Shown: in pieces, positions 33,122-41,670 of the stretch
How positions within the stretch are numbered: position 1 is the stretch's first letter
How the letters are laid out: each line of letters begins with the position of its first letter
Source: an uncultured Oscillospiraceae bacterium
GTDB lineage: Bacteria; Bacillota; Clostridia; Oscillospirales; Oscillospiraceae
Direction of reading: 5' to 3'
Assembly: GCA_949494735.1 (NCBI GenBank)
Contig: CATABD010000011.1
Coordinates: 1 to 47,218, forward strand
Length of the DNA: 47,218 nt
The notes under the pieces: generated by a model
Told to the model about the DNA's origin: nothing
The model's database searches: none
The model's input: only the letters and a program-made list of their open reading frames with translations
Program-made: the position numbers and the translations under genes

Positions 33122-33397
33122 ATGAATTGCGATTGCTCCTTTACCTGCGACGAATTGTTGACGATGGCTATCCGCACCTTTGAAAGGCTGGATGCGGGAA
33201 CACAGTTTATTGTTCAGGACCTTTTGCCGCCCGCCATATGGAGGACGCTTCCTCTAGATCCAACCCGCCTCAACTTAGGAAAGGCTTTTTCCAAGGAAAT
33301 GAAGAAGCATTCCAATGTGTGCGTTTTTGGAAAAACGGAAAACGATCAGGCAGTATATATGAAAACAAATCCTTCCGGCCAAAACAGTGATGTGTGA
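33122..33397 (+). CDS. 91-residue unknown protein inserted between infB and rbfA
   Basis: A soluble small protein on the strand opposite to the surrounding translation operon. The sequence has an N-terminal cysteine cluster (NCDCSFTCDE), an aromatic stretch FIVQDLLPPAIWRTLPLDPTRLNLGKAF (split as FIVQDLLPPAIW and LPLDPTRLNLGKAF) and a KENDQ-like end. The middle is reminiscent of DUF1413 (a small domain with a conserved Trp and a LGxxF motif), but I am not certain. Its codon use and flanks are more AT-rich than neighbours. A shared bidirectional terminator follows. Confidence 0.6.
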   Translation: MNCDCSFTCDELLTMAIRTFERLDAGTQFIVQDLLPPAIWRTLPLDPTRLNLGKAFSKEMKKHSNVCVFGKTENDQAVYMKTNPSGQNSDV

Positions 33398-33411
33398 TTT
33401 CATGCAAAGAA

Positions 33412-33442
33412 AAAGGAGGGCGGGCTTTGCCCGCCCTCCTTT
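33412..33442. terminator. Bidirectional terminator for infB and the plus-strand 91-residue gene
   Basis: A perfect 14-bp stem AAAGGAGGGCGGGC (33412-33425) with 33429-33442 and a TTT loop. Its T-rich tail in the minus direction (TTCTTTG) fits an infB terminator. It lies 5 bp beyond the outermost infB tail copy, which marks that copy as the original gene end. Confidence 0.9.
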
Positions 33443-33447
33443 CGTTG

Positions 33448-33989
33448 TCACACCTCAATCTGCTCCATCACGAAAGCCTCGATAACGTCGCCCTCCTTGA
33501 TGTCGCTGTACTTCTCGATGCCGATGCCGCACGCCCCACAAAATCTCCGATTTTGCGGGGACCCCGAATTTTACAATGCTCGGCGGAAATGAATTCCGCC
33601 TGCGCAAATCTCCGCCTGCGGCTCCGATTTTACGCGCCATTCGGCGCGCCCCGCTGCGCGGGGTACTCGTGCGGCATTATACTTCTATTTGTTCCATCAC
33701 GAAGGCCTCGATGACGTCGCCCTCCTTGATGTCGCTGTACTTCTCGATCCCGATGCCGCACGCCCCACAAAATCTCCGATTTTGCGGGACCCCGAATTTT
33801 ACAATGCTCGGCGGAAATGAATTCCGCCTGCGCAAATCTCCGCCTGCGGCTCCGATTTTACGCGCCATTCGGCGCGCCCCGCTGCGCGGGGTACTCGTGC
33901 GGCATTATACTTCTATTTGTTCCATCACGAAGGCCTCGATAACGTCGCCCTCCTTGATATCGCTGTACTTCTCGATCCCGATGCCGCAC
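33448..33989 (-). repeat. Triplicated infB 3' end with intervening 143/144-bp structured spacers
   Basis: In plus-strand coordinates: tail copy 3 at 33448-33532, spacer 1 at 33533-33676, tail copy 2 at 33677-33761, spacer 2 at 33762-33904, tail copy 1 (the end of the intact infB) at 33905-33989. The two spacers are nearly identical (one extra G in spacer 1). Each 85-bp tail encodes the same 27 residues to the stop. Tails 1 and 2 are bracketed by a 9-bp inverted repeat, GTGCGGCAT and ATGCCGCAC. The unit period is 228-229 bp. Confidence 0.9.
33533..33904 (-). ncRNA. Hairpin-rich non-coding spacer, two copies (candidate structured RNA or tiny mobile element)
   Basis: Each spacer copy (33533-33676 and 33762-33904), read in the infB direction, can fold into a row of hairpins: CCCCGC-GCA-GCGGGG, CGCGCC-GAAT-GGCGCG, GGCGGAA-TTCA-TTCCGCC and CCCGCAAAATC-GGA-GATTTTGTGGG. 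The last stem needs a G-U pair and is therefore better on this strand as RNA. There is no open reading frame longer than a few codons. RNA function is inference; the copies could equally be a DNA transposition unit. Confidence 0.45.
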
Positions 33990-36259
33990 TCGTAGCCCCG
34001 GGCGACCTCCTTCACGCTGTCCTTGAAGCGTTGGAGGGAGTTCATCACGCCCTCGTGGATGACGATGCCGTCCCGCACCAGACGGATTTGGGCGTTCCGG
34101 GCCACCTTGCCGTCGGTGACGTAGCAGCCGGCCACAAAGCCCACGCCGGTGATCTTGTACACCTGGCGCACCTCGGCCTGCCCCAGGGCTACCTCCTTGA
34201 ACTTGGGGGCCAGCATACCCTTCATGGCGGACTCAATTTCGTTGATGCAGTCGTAGATCACCCGGTACATCCGCATATCCACCTTGTTGCGCCCGGCGGA
34301 GTCGGCGGCGTTCTTGTCTGGGCGGACGTTGAAGCCCACGATGATGGCGTTGGAGGTGGCAGCCAGCATCACGTCGCTCTCGTTGATGGCGCCCACCGCG
34401 CAGTGGATCACCCGGACGCGGACTTCCTCGTTGGAGATCTTCTCCAGGCTGGCCTTGACGGCCTCGGCGGAGCCCTGCACGTCCGCCTTGACGATGATGT
34501 TCAGATCCTTCATCTCGCCCGCCTGGATCTGGCTGAACAGCTCCTCCAGGGATACCTTCTGCTTGGCCGCGCCGGTGGTGGCGTTCTTCATCTCGCTCTT
34601 GCGCTGCTCCACCAGCTCCCGGGCCATGCGCTCGTCGGCTACGGCGTGGAAGTCGTCGCCCGCGCCGGGCACCTCGCCCATGCCGATGATCTCAACGGGC
34701 ACGGAGGGGCCCGCCTCGGTGACCTTGTTCCCCTTGTAGTCGGTCATGGCGCGCACACGGCCCACCGCCATGCCGGCGATGATCACATCGCCCTGCTTCA
34801 GCGTGCCGTTCTGCACCAGCAGGGTGGCCACCGGGCCCCGGCCCTTGTCCAGCCGGGCCTCGATCACCGCGCCGTGGGCGGTGCGGTTGGGGTTGGCCTT
34901 CAGCTCCCGCATTTCGGCAGTGAGGGTGACCATTTCCAGCAGGTTGTCGATACCCATGCCCGTCTTGGCGGAGATGGGGCAGACCACGGTTTCACCGCCC
35001 CACTCATCGGGCACCAGTCCATGTTCGGTGAGCTGCTGCTTGATGCGCTCAGGGTTGGCCTCCGGCTTATCCATCTTGTTGATGGCCACGATGATGGGGA
35101 TGTCTGCGGCCTTGGCGTGGTTGATGGACTCGATGGTCTGGGGCATGATGCCGTCGTCGGCGGCCACCACCAGGATGGCCACATCGGTAATCATGGCGCC
35201 CCGGGCCCGCATGGCGGTGAACGCTTCGTGGCCCGGCGTGTCCAGGAAGGTGATGAGCTTGCCGTTCACCTCCACCTGATAGGCGCCGATGTGCTGGGTG
35301 ATGCCCCCCGCCTCGCCGGACACCACGTTGGCGTTGCGGATATGGTCCAGCAGGGAGGTCTTGCCGTGATCCACGTGGCCCATGACCACCACCACTGGGG
35401 CACGGGAGACCAGATCCTCCTCCTTGTCCTCGGCGGTGTCGATGAGCCGCTCCTCAATGGTGACGATGACCTCCTTTTCCACCTTGCAGCCCAGCTCCAT
35501 GGCGACAAGGGCGGCGGTGTCGTAGTCGATAATGTCGGACAGGGCGGCCATCACACCGTTGCGGATAAGGCACTTGACCACCTCCGCGCCGGTTTTTTTC
35601 ATCCGGGAGGCCAGCTCGCCCACGCCGATTTCGTCGGGGATCTTGACGGTGAGCGGGGTCTTTTTGGCGATCTCCAGCTGGAGGCGCCGCATCCGGTCCT
35701 GCTCCTCCTGCCTGCGTTTGCTGCCGAAGTTCTGGCCCCGGTTTTTGCCGCCCCGGTTCTGGAACTTCTGCTTGCCGGTTTGCATTCGGTTGGCCTTGTC
35801 GGGGGCCAGGTCCTCCAGCCGCTGGTCGTACTTCTCCAGGTTGGGACCGCCGCCCTTGCGGGTGTCCACCACCTTTTTCTCGGGGGTGCGGCTCATGGGC
35901 TTGGCGGGTGCGGCCTTGGGCGGTTCCTTCTGCCCGGCGGGAGCGGGGGCGTTCTTGCCCTGGGGCTTGGCGGGGGCGGGCTTGCCGTCCTTCTGCCTGG
36001 AGGCCTCCCCCTTGGGGGCGGGGGCGGCCTCCTTGGCCTTGGACGGCTCGTGGTACACATCGGCATAGATGGATTCGATGGAATCCACCTGGTTTTTCTG
36101 GGTCAGGTGCTCGAAGATGATGGACAATTCCCGGTCAGTCAGGATTTTGGTGGGGGATACCGTCTCTTTGGTGTGCTCGGTGAGGATGGCGGTAATGGCT
36201 TTGGCTTGCATGCCAAAGTCCTTTGCCACGTCCCGGGCATTCAGTTTTGCAAGGCTCAA
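33905..36259 (-). CDS. infB: Translation initiation factor IF-2
   Basis: A 784-residue GTPase that brings fMet-tRNA to the 30S subunit. It has an N-terminal domain, a long Ala/Pro/Lys-rich linker (about 80-200) and then the G domain with GHVDHGKT at about 293-300, DTPGHEAF and NKMDKP. Beta-barrel domains II and IV follow. The start is TTG at 36259, 8 bases after AGGAGG; a GTG at 36268 would overlap that site. The last 28 codons form tail copy 1 of the repeated unit, and their final codons GAA CAA ATA GAA GTA TAA differ from the host-like GAG CAG ATT GAG GTG TGA of the outermost copy while encoding the same residues. Confidence 0.96.
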   Translation of the reverse strand: MSLAKLNARDVAKDFGMQAKAITAILTEHTKETVSPTKILTDRELSIIFEHLTQKNQVDSIESIYADVYHEPSKAKEAAPAPKGEASRQKDGKPAPAKPQGKNAPAPAGQKEPPKAAPAKPMSRTPEKKVVDTRKGGGPNLEKYDQRLEDLAPDKANRMQTGKQKFQNRGGKNRGQNFGSKRRQEEQDRMRRLQLEIAKKTPLTVKIPDEIGVGELASRMKKTGAEVVKCLIRNGVMAALSDIIDYDTAALVAMELGCKVEKEVIVTIEERLIDTAEDKEEDLVSRAPVVVVMGHVDHGKTSLLDHIRNANVVSGEAGGITQHIGAYQVEVNGKLITFLDTPGHEAFTAMRARGAMITDVAILVVAADDGIMPQTIESINHAKAADIPIIVAINKMDKPEANPERIKQQLTEHGLVPDEWGGETVVCPISAKTGMGIDNLLEMVTLTAEMRELKANPNRTAHGAVIEARLDKGRGPVATLLVQNGTLKQGDVIIAGMAVGRVRAMTDYKGNKVTEAGPSVPVEIIGMGEVPGAGDDFHAVADERMARELVEQRKSEMKNATTGAAKQKVSLEELFSQIQAGEMKDLNIIVKADVQGSAEAVKASLEKISNEEVRVRVIHCAVGAINESDVMLAATSNAIIVGFNVRPDKNAADSAGRNKVDMRMYRVIYDCINEIESAMKGMLAPKFKEVALGQAEVRQVYKITGVGFVAGCYVTDGKVARNAQIRLVRDGIVIHEGVMNSLQRFKDSVKEVARGYECGIGIEKYSDIKEGDVIEAFVMEQIEV

Positions 36260-36271
36260 ACAGGCCACCTC

Positions 36272-36673
36272 CTAAGTTTCAGGCGCAGCGGGCCTTTGAG
36301 CCCGCCCATTCTTATTCTCATGCAGCAGGGGTTCGAGGCTGGGGCGCAGCCCCACGTCCGCCCGGACCAGCTTTTCCGCCAGGACCCCGGCCAGGCCCCG
36401 GTCTGTGAGGGCCGCCATGGCGCAGCTGCCGCGGCCCAGCGCGTACCCCAGGGTTTCCTTGTCCCAGGGGACAGGCGTGTGCGCGGCGCCGCCGCTTTCC
36501 GCCCAGCGGCGGGCGCGGTCCAGGCTGTTTTGGGCCGCGTCGGCGGCGGTCACCACCAGCACGGCCCGGCGGGCTTTGCAGGCGTCTGCCACCGGCTCCT
36601 CGCCCACGGCCAGGTTGTTTCCCCGCAGGGCCAGCCCCAGCAGGGATAGGGCGCTGTCAGTCACCGCCGTCAC
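36272..36673 (-). CDS. L7Ae/YlxQ-like ribosomal protein family member
   Basis: A 133-residue protein in the place of YlxQ (L7Ae fold, RNA kink-turn binding). The N-terminal LSLLGLALRGNNLAVGEE and central AVLVVTAADAAQNS stretch match the YlxQ pattern. The tail is longer than the usual roughly 100 residues. The start is uncertain: GTG at 36673 or GTG at 36664; both overlap the ylxR stop. Ribosome sites are weak, consistent with translational coupling to ylxR. Confidence 0.8.
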   Translation of the reverse strand: MTAVTDSALSLLGLALRGNNLAVGEEPVADACKARRAVLVVTAADAAQNSLDRARRWAESGGAAHTPVPWDKETLGYALGRGSCAMAALTDRGLAGVLAEKLVRADVGLRPSLEPLLHENKNGRAQRPAAPET

Positions 36674-36932
36674 CCGCCTTCATCTGCGCCTCCAGCGCAT
36701 CCCATACGTCCGGGGGCATGGGGGAGGCCAGGGCCCGCTCGATGGCGCGGCTCCTTTTGGCCCGGGCCAGGCAGGCAGGGTCGGGACACAGGTAGGCCCC
36801 CCGGCCCGGCTTCTTCCCCCGGAAGTCCAGGGACAATCCCCCATCGGGGGAGCGCACCACCCGAATCAGCTCGGGCTTGGGCTTCATCTCCCGGCAGCCA
36901 AGGCATTGGCGCATAGGTGTTTTTTTGGGCAT
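36657..36932 (-). CDS. YlxR (DUF448) family RNA-binding protein
   Basis: A 91-residue protein starting MPKKTPMRQCLGCREMKPK, with the family motif GRGAYLC near residue 45 and cysteines in CLGC and CPDPAC. In Firmicutes this family has been implicated in RNA-binding and RNase P regulation. It sits between nusA and ylxQ as usual. The nusA-ylxR gap is longer than normal (about 133 bp) because of a hairpin-rich repeat. The gene overlaps ylxQ by about 17 bp. Confidence 0.9.
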   Translation of the reverse strand: MPKKTPMRQCLGCREMKPKPELIRVVRSPDGGLSLDFRGKKPGRGAYLCPDPACLARAKRSRAIERALASPMPPDVWDALEAQMKAGDGGD

Positions 36933-36945
36933 TGCGCGTCCCCCT

Positions 36946-37058
36946 CTCGTCGAAGCAAAGTCCGCTCAACTGCGTTTCCCCCTGCGGGGAAAGCGCCGCT
37001 CGCTTCCCTGCTTCTCCTCTCCCCGCCGGATCCGCTTCGCTGGGCTCCGGCGGGGGCC
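36946..37058. repeat. Dispersed hairpin-rich intergenic repeat, copy A
   Basis: It starts CTCGTCG and contains GCAAAGTCCGCTC, CGCCGCTCGCTTCCCTGCTT and CCGCTTCGCTGGGCTC. These blocks recur in the same order at 41671-41779. It forms two strong stems, one around TTTCCCC-CTGC-GGGGAAA and one around CCCCGCCGGA-TCCGGCGGGG. It lies between nusA and ylxR, where it could act as a processing or attenuation hairpin. Confidence 0.65.
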
Positions 37059-37065
37059 CCATTAT

Positions 37066-38226
37066 TTACTCCTCAATTTCGATATCTTCCTCATCCGCCG
37101 CCTCTGGCGCGTCCTCCGGGGCCTCCTCAGGAGGCTCCGGCGCGCTGGCGGGGCGTATGTCAATTTTGAAGCCGGTGAGCCGGGCGGCCAGCCGGGCGTT
37201 CTGCCCCTCCTTGCCGATGGCCAGGGACAGCTGGTCGTCGGGCACCACCACCCGGCAGCTCTTGCCCTCCTCCAGCTCGGTGACGCTGATGACGTCGGCG
37301 GGGGCCAGGGCGGCGGCCACGTACTGGCCGGGGTCTTCCGACCACTTGATGATATCCACCTTCTCGCCCCGCAGCTCCTCCACTACGGCGTTGACCCGCT
37401 GGCCCCGGGGGCCCACGCAGGCGCCGATGGGGTCCACGTTCTCGTCGTCGCTCCACACGGCCAGCTTGGTGCGGCTGCCCGCCTCGCGGGCGATGGACAT
37501 CACCTGTACCGTGCCGTCGTAGATCTCGGGCACCTCCAGCTCAAACAGGCGCTTGACCAGCCCGGGGTGGGTGCGGGAGATGAGCACCTGGGGCCCGCGG
37601 GTGGAGCGGCGGACCTCCACCACGTACACCCGAACCCGGTCGCCCTCCCGGATAACCTCCCCCTTGACCTGCTCGCCGGCGGACAAAAACGCGTCGGTGA
37701 ACTCGGAGCCGGAGGTGAGGCGGATGGCCACCGAGCCGTTGCGCTCGTCCACCCGGGTGACGGAGCCGGTCAAAATCTCGTGCTCCTTGGCGGAGAACTC
37801 ATCGAAAATCATCCCCCGCTCCGCCTCGCGCATGCCCTGGATAATGACCTGGCGGGCGGTCTGGGCGGCGATGCGGCCAAAATTTTTGGGCTTGATCTCA
37901 ATGCGCAGCACGTCTCCCAGCTGGGCCCTGGGCAGGGCCCGCTGGGCGTCGTCCAGGCTGATTTCGGTGTGGGGATTGTCCACCGCCTCCACCACGTCCT
38001 TTTTGACGAACATGCGCACGGCCTCTAACTCTTCGTTGGCGTCCACAACCACGTTGTCGGTAATGCCCTCGTGGTCCCGCTTGTAGGCGGCCACCAGGGC
38101 CTGGGTGATCTTTTCCAGCATATAAGCCTTGGGGATGCCCTTGTCCTTTTCAATATCGGAGATGGCGGCGAAAAATTCCTTGGCGTCCAGCTCCGTGCTC
38201 TTTGCGGCGATTTTTTTCTTAGCCAT
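37066..38226 (-). CDS. nusA: Transcription termination/antitermination factor NusA
   Basis: A 386-residue protein of the Gram-positive short type. The N-terminal polymerase-binding domain is about 1-130, S1 about 135-200 (GSVTRVDERNGSVAIRL), then KH domains with LIKWSEDPGQY and CRVVVPDDQLSLAIGKEGQNARLA near 320-345. An acidic tail (PEEAPEDAPEAADEEDIEIEE, read in parts) ends the protein. The start is ATG at 38226, 9 bases after AAGGAG, not the upstream TTG. It starts 14 bp after the rimP stop. Confidence 0.96.
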   Translation of the reverse strand: MAKKKIAAKSTELDAKEFFAAISDIEKDKGIPKAYMLEKITQALVAAYKRDHEGITDNVVVDANEELEAVRMFVKKDVVEAVDNPHTEISLDDAQRALPRAQLGDVLRIEIKPKNFGRIAAQTARQVIIQGMREAERGMIFDEFSAKEHEILTGSVTRVDERNGSVAIRLTSGSEFTDAFLSAGEQVKGEVIREGDRVRVYVVEVRRSTRGPQVLISRTHPGLVKRLFELEVPEIYDGTVQVMSIAREAGSRTKLAVWSDDENVDPIGACVGPRGQRVNAVVEELRGEKVDIIKWSEDPGQYVAAALAPADVISVTELEEGKSCRVVVPDDQLSLAIGKEGQNARLAARLTGFKIDIRPASAPEPPEEAPEDAPEAADEEDIEIEE

Positions 38227-38240
38227 GTCGTTTAACTCCT

Positions 38241-38684
38241 TCAAAACTCGACGTGGAGGCGAACCTGGGCCACGTCTTTCTTGTCAAAGCGGACGCCGCC
38301 CACCACGACGGCCCCGCCGTCATACCCGGTGAGGACGCCGGTCATTTCCTTGCGGCCATCCACGGGCCGGTAGAGCTTCACGTCCACCTGCCGCCCCATG
38401 CACTGGGCAAAGTGCGCGCTTTTGCGCAGCACCCGGTCCAGCCCGGCGGAGGAGACCTCAAAAGTGTAGCTGCCCTGGATGGGGTCGGCGTCGTCCAGCG
38501 CGTCGGACAGGGGGCGGGAGACCGCCTCGCAGCAGTCGATGTCCACGCCGCCGTTCCGGTCGATATAGACCCGGAGGAACCATTCCCCGGCCTCCTTGAC
38601 GTATTCCACGTCCCACAGGGTGCAGCCCGCCTGCTCCACGATGGGCAGGGCCAGGGCGTACACCGCGTCGGTCACCTTTGCCAT
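38241..38684 (-). CDS. rimP: Ribosome maturation factor RimP
   Basis: A 147-residue 30S maturation factor, first gene of the rimP-nusA-ylxR-ylxQ-infB operon. Features are the N-terminal ALALPIVEQAGCTLWDVEY and VYIDRNGGVDIDCCEAVSR stretch and the EVSSAGLDRVL motif near residue 95. The ATG at 38684 is chosen because AAAGGAG lies 8 bases upstream; an upstream in-frame codon at 38711 is rejected. It is preceded by a leader containing an intrinsic terminator-like hairpin. Confidence 0.95.
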   Translation of the reverse strand: MAKVTDAVYALALPIVEQAGCTLWDVEYVKEAGEWFLRVYIDRNGGVDIDCCEAVSRPLSDALDDADPIQGSYTFEVSSAGLDRVLRKSAHFAQCMGRQVDVKLYRPVDGRKEMTGVLTGYDGGAVVVGGVRFDKKDVAQVRLHVEF

Positions 38685-38762
38685 GATGAGGCTCCTTTCA
38701 AGTGTTGTCATGCCCGAACCGATCCAAGCTCGCCTGCGCGGCTATCCTCGCGCTTCCAAAAG

Positions 38763-38790
38763 AAGGAGTGAGGCGCATGCCTCACTCCTT
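38763..38790 (-). terminator. Terminator-like hairpin in the rimP-operon leader
   Basis: A perfect 12-bp stem AAGGAGTGAGGC (38763-38774) with 38779-38790 and a four-base loop. In the minus direction a CTTCTTTT tail follows. It lies about 15-45 bases after the predicted rimP transcription start, so it could attenuate the operon that encodes NusA itself. Confidence 0.65.
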
Positions 38791-38811
38791 TCTACCCTTA
38801 ACAGTCAAGCT

Positions 38812-38840
38812 ATTTTACCACGTCCGGCGGGGGATTGCAA
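38812..38840 (-). promoter_or_regulatory. Promoter of the rimP-nusA-infB operon, inside an inverted repeat
   Basis: On the minus strand TTGCAA (38840-38835) and TAAAAT (38817-38812) have a 17-bp spacer with TGG before the -10. The -35 is enclosed by a long inverted repeat (38821-38851: CGTCCGG ... CCGGACG with G and C runs inside), which could be an operator. Confidence 0.7.
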
Positions 38841-39003
38841 CCCCCCGGACGAAAAATTTTCCCGGGCGCAGGCCGGCCGCCGCGCATCGGAGCGGCCTGA
38901 AGAGGGGCCGCCACTGCGGGGTGCGCCCTTGCGCCCGCACAAAAATGGTGGTATAATAAAATGTTATTATCTGCCGCGCCAATGAAATTGTGAGGTGTCC
39001 CCT
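38841..39003. other. Remainder of the rimP-polA divergent intergenic region
   Basis: This region holds the rest of the inverted repeat, GC-rich sequence with short palindromes (for example around 38870-38920) and the polA promoter. No gene is seen. Confidence 0.6.
38929..38957 (+). promoter_or_regulatory. polA promoter
   Basis: TTGCGC at 38929-38934 and a perfect TATAAT at 38952-38957 are 17 bp apart. The leader to the ATG at 39004 is about 40 bases. Confidence 0.75.
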
Positions 39004-41670
39004 ATGAAGCTAATGGTTATCGACGGCAATTCCATCGTCAACCGGGCCTTTTACGGTGTGAGCCAGAACCTGGCCACCCGGGAGGGCCTGCCCACCAACG
39101 CCATCTTCGGCTTCCTCAATATCCTGTTCAAGCTGCTGGACGAGGAAGAGCCCGAGGGGCTGGCGGTGGCCTTCGACATGCGCGCCCCCACCTTCCGGCA
39201 CAAAGCCTTTGCCGGGTACAAGGCCCAGCGCAAGGGGATGCCGGAGGAGCTGGCCGTCCAGATGCCGGTGCTGAAGGAGGTGCTGGACGCCATGAACATC
39301 CGGCGGTACGAGCTGGAGGGCTGGGAGGCGGACGACCTTCTGGGCACCATGGCGAGGGTGAACGGGGAGCAGGGGGGCGATACGGTGATCGTCACCGGCG
39401 ATAAGGACTCCCTCCAGCTCATCAACGGGCGCACCACCGTCAAGCTGGTGTCTACCCGGATGGGACAGACCACCACTCGGAACGTCACCCCGGAGGAGTT
39501 CCGGGCCGAATACGGCTTCGACCCCATCCACATGATCGACTTGAAGGCGCTGATGGGGGATGCCTCCGACAACTATCCCGGCGTGAAGGGGGTGGGGGAA
39601 AAGACAGCCCTGGCCCTCATCGGGCAGTACCGGACGGTGGCCGCCATCTATGAAAAGCTCCCCGATATCGAGGCCAAGCCCGGCGTCATCAAAAAGCTTG
39701 CCGAGGGGGAGGCGGACGCCCGGCTGAGCTACAGCCTGGCGGTGATCCGCACCGATGCGCCCATGGGCTTCCGCCCGGAGGACGCGGCCCGCCGGCCCTT
39801 CAACGGGCCGGTCTTGTACCAAAAGCTGCTGGAGCTGGAGTTCAGCAAGCTCATCGACAAGCTGAAGCTCACCCCCGGCCCTGCGGGGGCGGAGCCCGCC
39901 CAGGGGCCGGAGGAAATCCGGGTGACGGTTGTGCCCGTCCTCACCGGGGATGACTTCGCCGCAGCCCTGCCCAAATGGGAGGAGGCGGACTGTGTGGCCG
40001 TCCTGCCCCTGCCGGGGCTGGCGGGGGTGGCGGTGAGCCTGTCCGGGGACGGCGGGAAGCGGGCGTACCTCTATGACGTGCGCGCCGCCGCCTACCAGGG
40101 GGACTACCACGCCCTGCTCTCGGCCCTGTTCGGCCCCACGGTGAAAAAGATAGCCCACGGGGTGAAGGAGCTGTGCCGCGCCCTGCTGGACGAGGGGATC
40201 CAGCCGGAGGGCTTCGTGTTCGACACCGAGCTGGCGGCGTATCTGTTAGACCCCACGGCGGGGAGCTATGAGCTGCGCAAGCTGGCTGTATCCTATTTCA
40301 AAAAAGAGGTGGAGCAGTCCGCCGCTTATAAAGAAAAGGACGCCTTCTCCTTGCTGGACGACGGACTGAAGGCCCAGGCCGCATGGTACGAGGACACGGC
40401 CTGGATTGAGGCGTTTTACGAATTGTTCAAGCCGAAATTGGAGGAGTACGGCCTGCTGCCTGTGCTGGCGGACATTGAGCTGCCCCTGTGCCCGGTGCTG
40501 GCCCGGATGGAGCGGGCCGGGGTGCTGGTGGACGGCCAGGCGCTGGCCGACTTCGGCAGGCAGCTCCAGCTGGGCATCGACGCCCTCCAGGCGGAAATAT
40601 ACGGCCTGGCCGGGGAGGAGTTCAACATCCTCTCCCCCAAGCAGCTGGGGCATATCCTGTTCGACAAGCTGGGCCTGCCCCCGGTGAAAAAGACCAAGAC
40701 AGGGTACTCCACCAACGCCGAGGTGCTGGAGAAGCTCCGACCCCGCCACGAGATCGTGGGCCGGGTGCTGGACTACCGCCAGCTTACCAAGCTCAACTCC
40801 ACCTATGTGGAGGGGCTGGGCAAGGTGATCGATGCCGACGGGCGCATCCACACCAGCTTCCAGAACACCGTCACCGCCACCGGGCGGCTGTCCTCCGCTG
40901 AGCCCAATTTGCAGAACATCCCGGTGCGCACCCCCCTGGGGTCGGAGATGCGCAAGATGTTTGTGGCGCCAAAAGGGAAGGTGCTGGTGGATGCGGACTA
41001 CTCCCAGATCGAGCTGCGGCTACTGGCCCATATGTCCGGGGACGGGGCCATGATCGGCGGCTTCAACTCCGGGGTGGACATACACACCGTGACCGCCTCC
41101 CAGGTGTTCGGGCTTCCCCAGGACGCGGTGCCCCCGGAGCTGCGCCGGGCGGCTAAGGCGGTGAACTTCGGCATCGTATACGGCATCTCTGCCTTCTCGC
41201 TGTCGGAGGATATCCACGTCACCGTGGCCCAGGCCAAGGAGTATATGGAGAAGTATTTCCAGCACTACTCCGGAGTGCGCGCCTATATGGACCGGGTAGT
41301 GGAGCGGGGGAGGGAGGACGGCTATGTGTCCACCCTGTACGGCCGCCGCCGCTGGCTGCCCGAGCTGAAGAGCTCCAACTTCAATACCCGCTCCTTCGGC
41401 GAGCGGGTGGCGCTGAACATGCCCATCCAGGGCACGGCGGCGGATATCATCAAGCTGGCTATGATAAAGGTGGACGCCCGGCTCCGGGCGGAGGACCTGG
41501 AGGCCCGGCTGGTCCTCCAGGTCCATGACGAGCTGATCGTGGAGTGCCCCGAGGGCGAGGCGGAACGGGTGCGCGCCCTGCTCCAGGAGGAGATGGAGGG
41601 GGTTGCGGCGCTGTCGGTGCCGCTGGTGGCGGACGCCAAGGCGGGGCGCACCTGGGCGCAGTGCCACTGA
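39004..41670 (+). CDS. polA: DNA polymerase I
   Basis: An 888-residue repair and Okazaki-fragment polymerase. The N-terminal 5'-nuclease domain (1-290) shows IDGNSIVNRAFYG, EADDLLGT, TGDKDSLQL and GDASDNYPGVKGVGEKTA. The 3'-5' exonuclease domain (about 305-480) lacks the DxE metal motif, so proofreading is probably absent, as in Bacillus Pol I. The polymerase domain has DADYSQIELRLLAH (about 662-675), KAVNFGIVYGIS (about 717-728) and QVHDELIVE (about 839-847). The start is ATG 39004 with GAGGTG upstream; an earlier GTG lacks spacing. Confidence 0.96.
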   Translation: MKLMVIDGNSIVNRAFYGVSQNLATREGLPTNAIFGFLNILFKLLDEEEPEGLAVAFDMRAPTFRHKAFAGYKAQRKGMPEELAVQMPVLKEVLDAMNIRRYELEGWEADDLLGTMARVNGEQGGDTVIVTGDKDSLQLINGRTTVKLVSTRMGQTTTRNVTPEEFRAEYGFDPIHMIDLKALMGDASDNYPGVKGVGEKTALALIGQYRTVAAIYEKLPDIEAKPGVIKKLAEGEADARLSYSLAVIRTDAPMGFRPEDAARRPFNGPVLYQKLLELEFSKLIDKLKLTPGPAGAEPAQGPEEIRVTVVPVLTGDDFAAALPKWEEADCVAVLPLPGLAGVAVSLSGDGGKRAYLYDVRAAAYQGDYHALLSALFGPTVKKIAHGVKELCRALLDEGIQPEGFVFDTELAAYLLDPTAGSYELRKLAVSYFKKEVEQSAAYKEKDAFSLLDDGLKAQAAWYEDTAWIEAFYELFKPKLEEYGLLPVLADIELPLCPVLARMERAGVLVDGQALADFGRQLQLGIDALQAEIYGLAGEEFNILSPKQLGHILFDKLGLPPVKKTKTGYSTNAEVLEKLRPRHEIVGRVLDYRQLTKLNSTYVEGLGKVIDADGRIHTSFQNTVTATGRLSSAEPNLQNIPVRTPLGSEMRKMFVAPKGKVLVDADYSQIELRLLAHMSGDGAMIGGFNSGVDIHTVTASQVFGLPQDAVPPELRRAAKAVNFGIVYGISAFSLSEDIHVTVAQAKEYMEKYFQHYSGVRAYMDRVVERGREDGYVSTLYGRRRWLPELKSSNFNTRSFGERVALNMPIQGTAADIIKLAMIKVDARLRAEDLEARLVLQVHDELIVECPEGEAERVRALLQEEMEGVAALSVPLVADAKAGRTWAQCH

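Noticed and set aside
33917-36649. Long plus-strand open frame opposite infB and ylxQ
   Set aside because: Antisense shadow of infB with low-complexity composition; the opposite frame is clearly IF-2.
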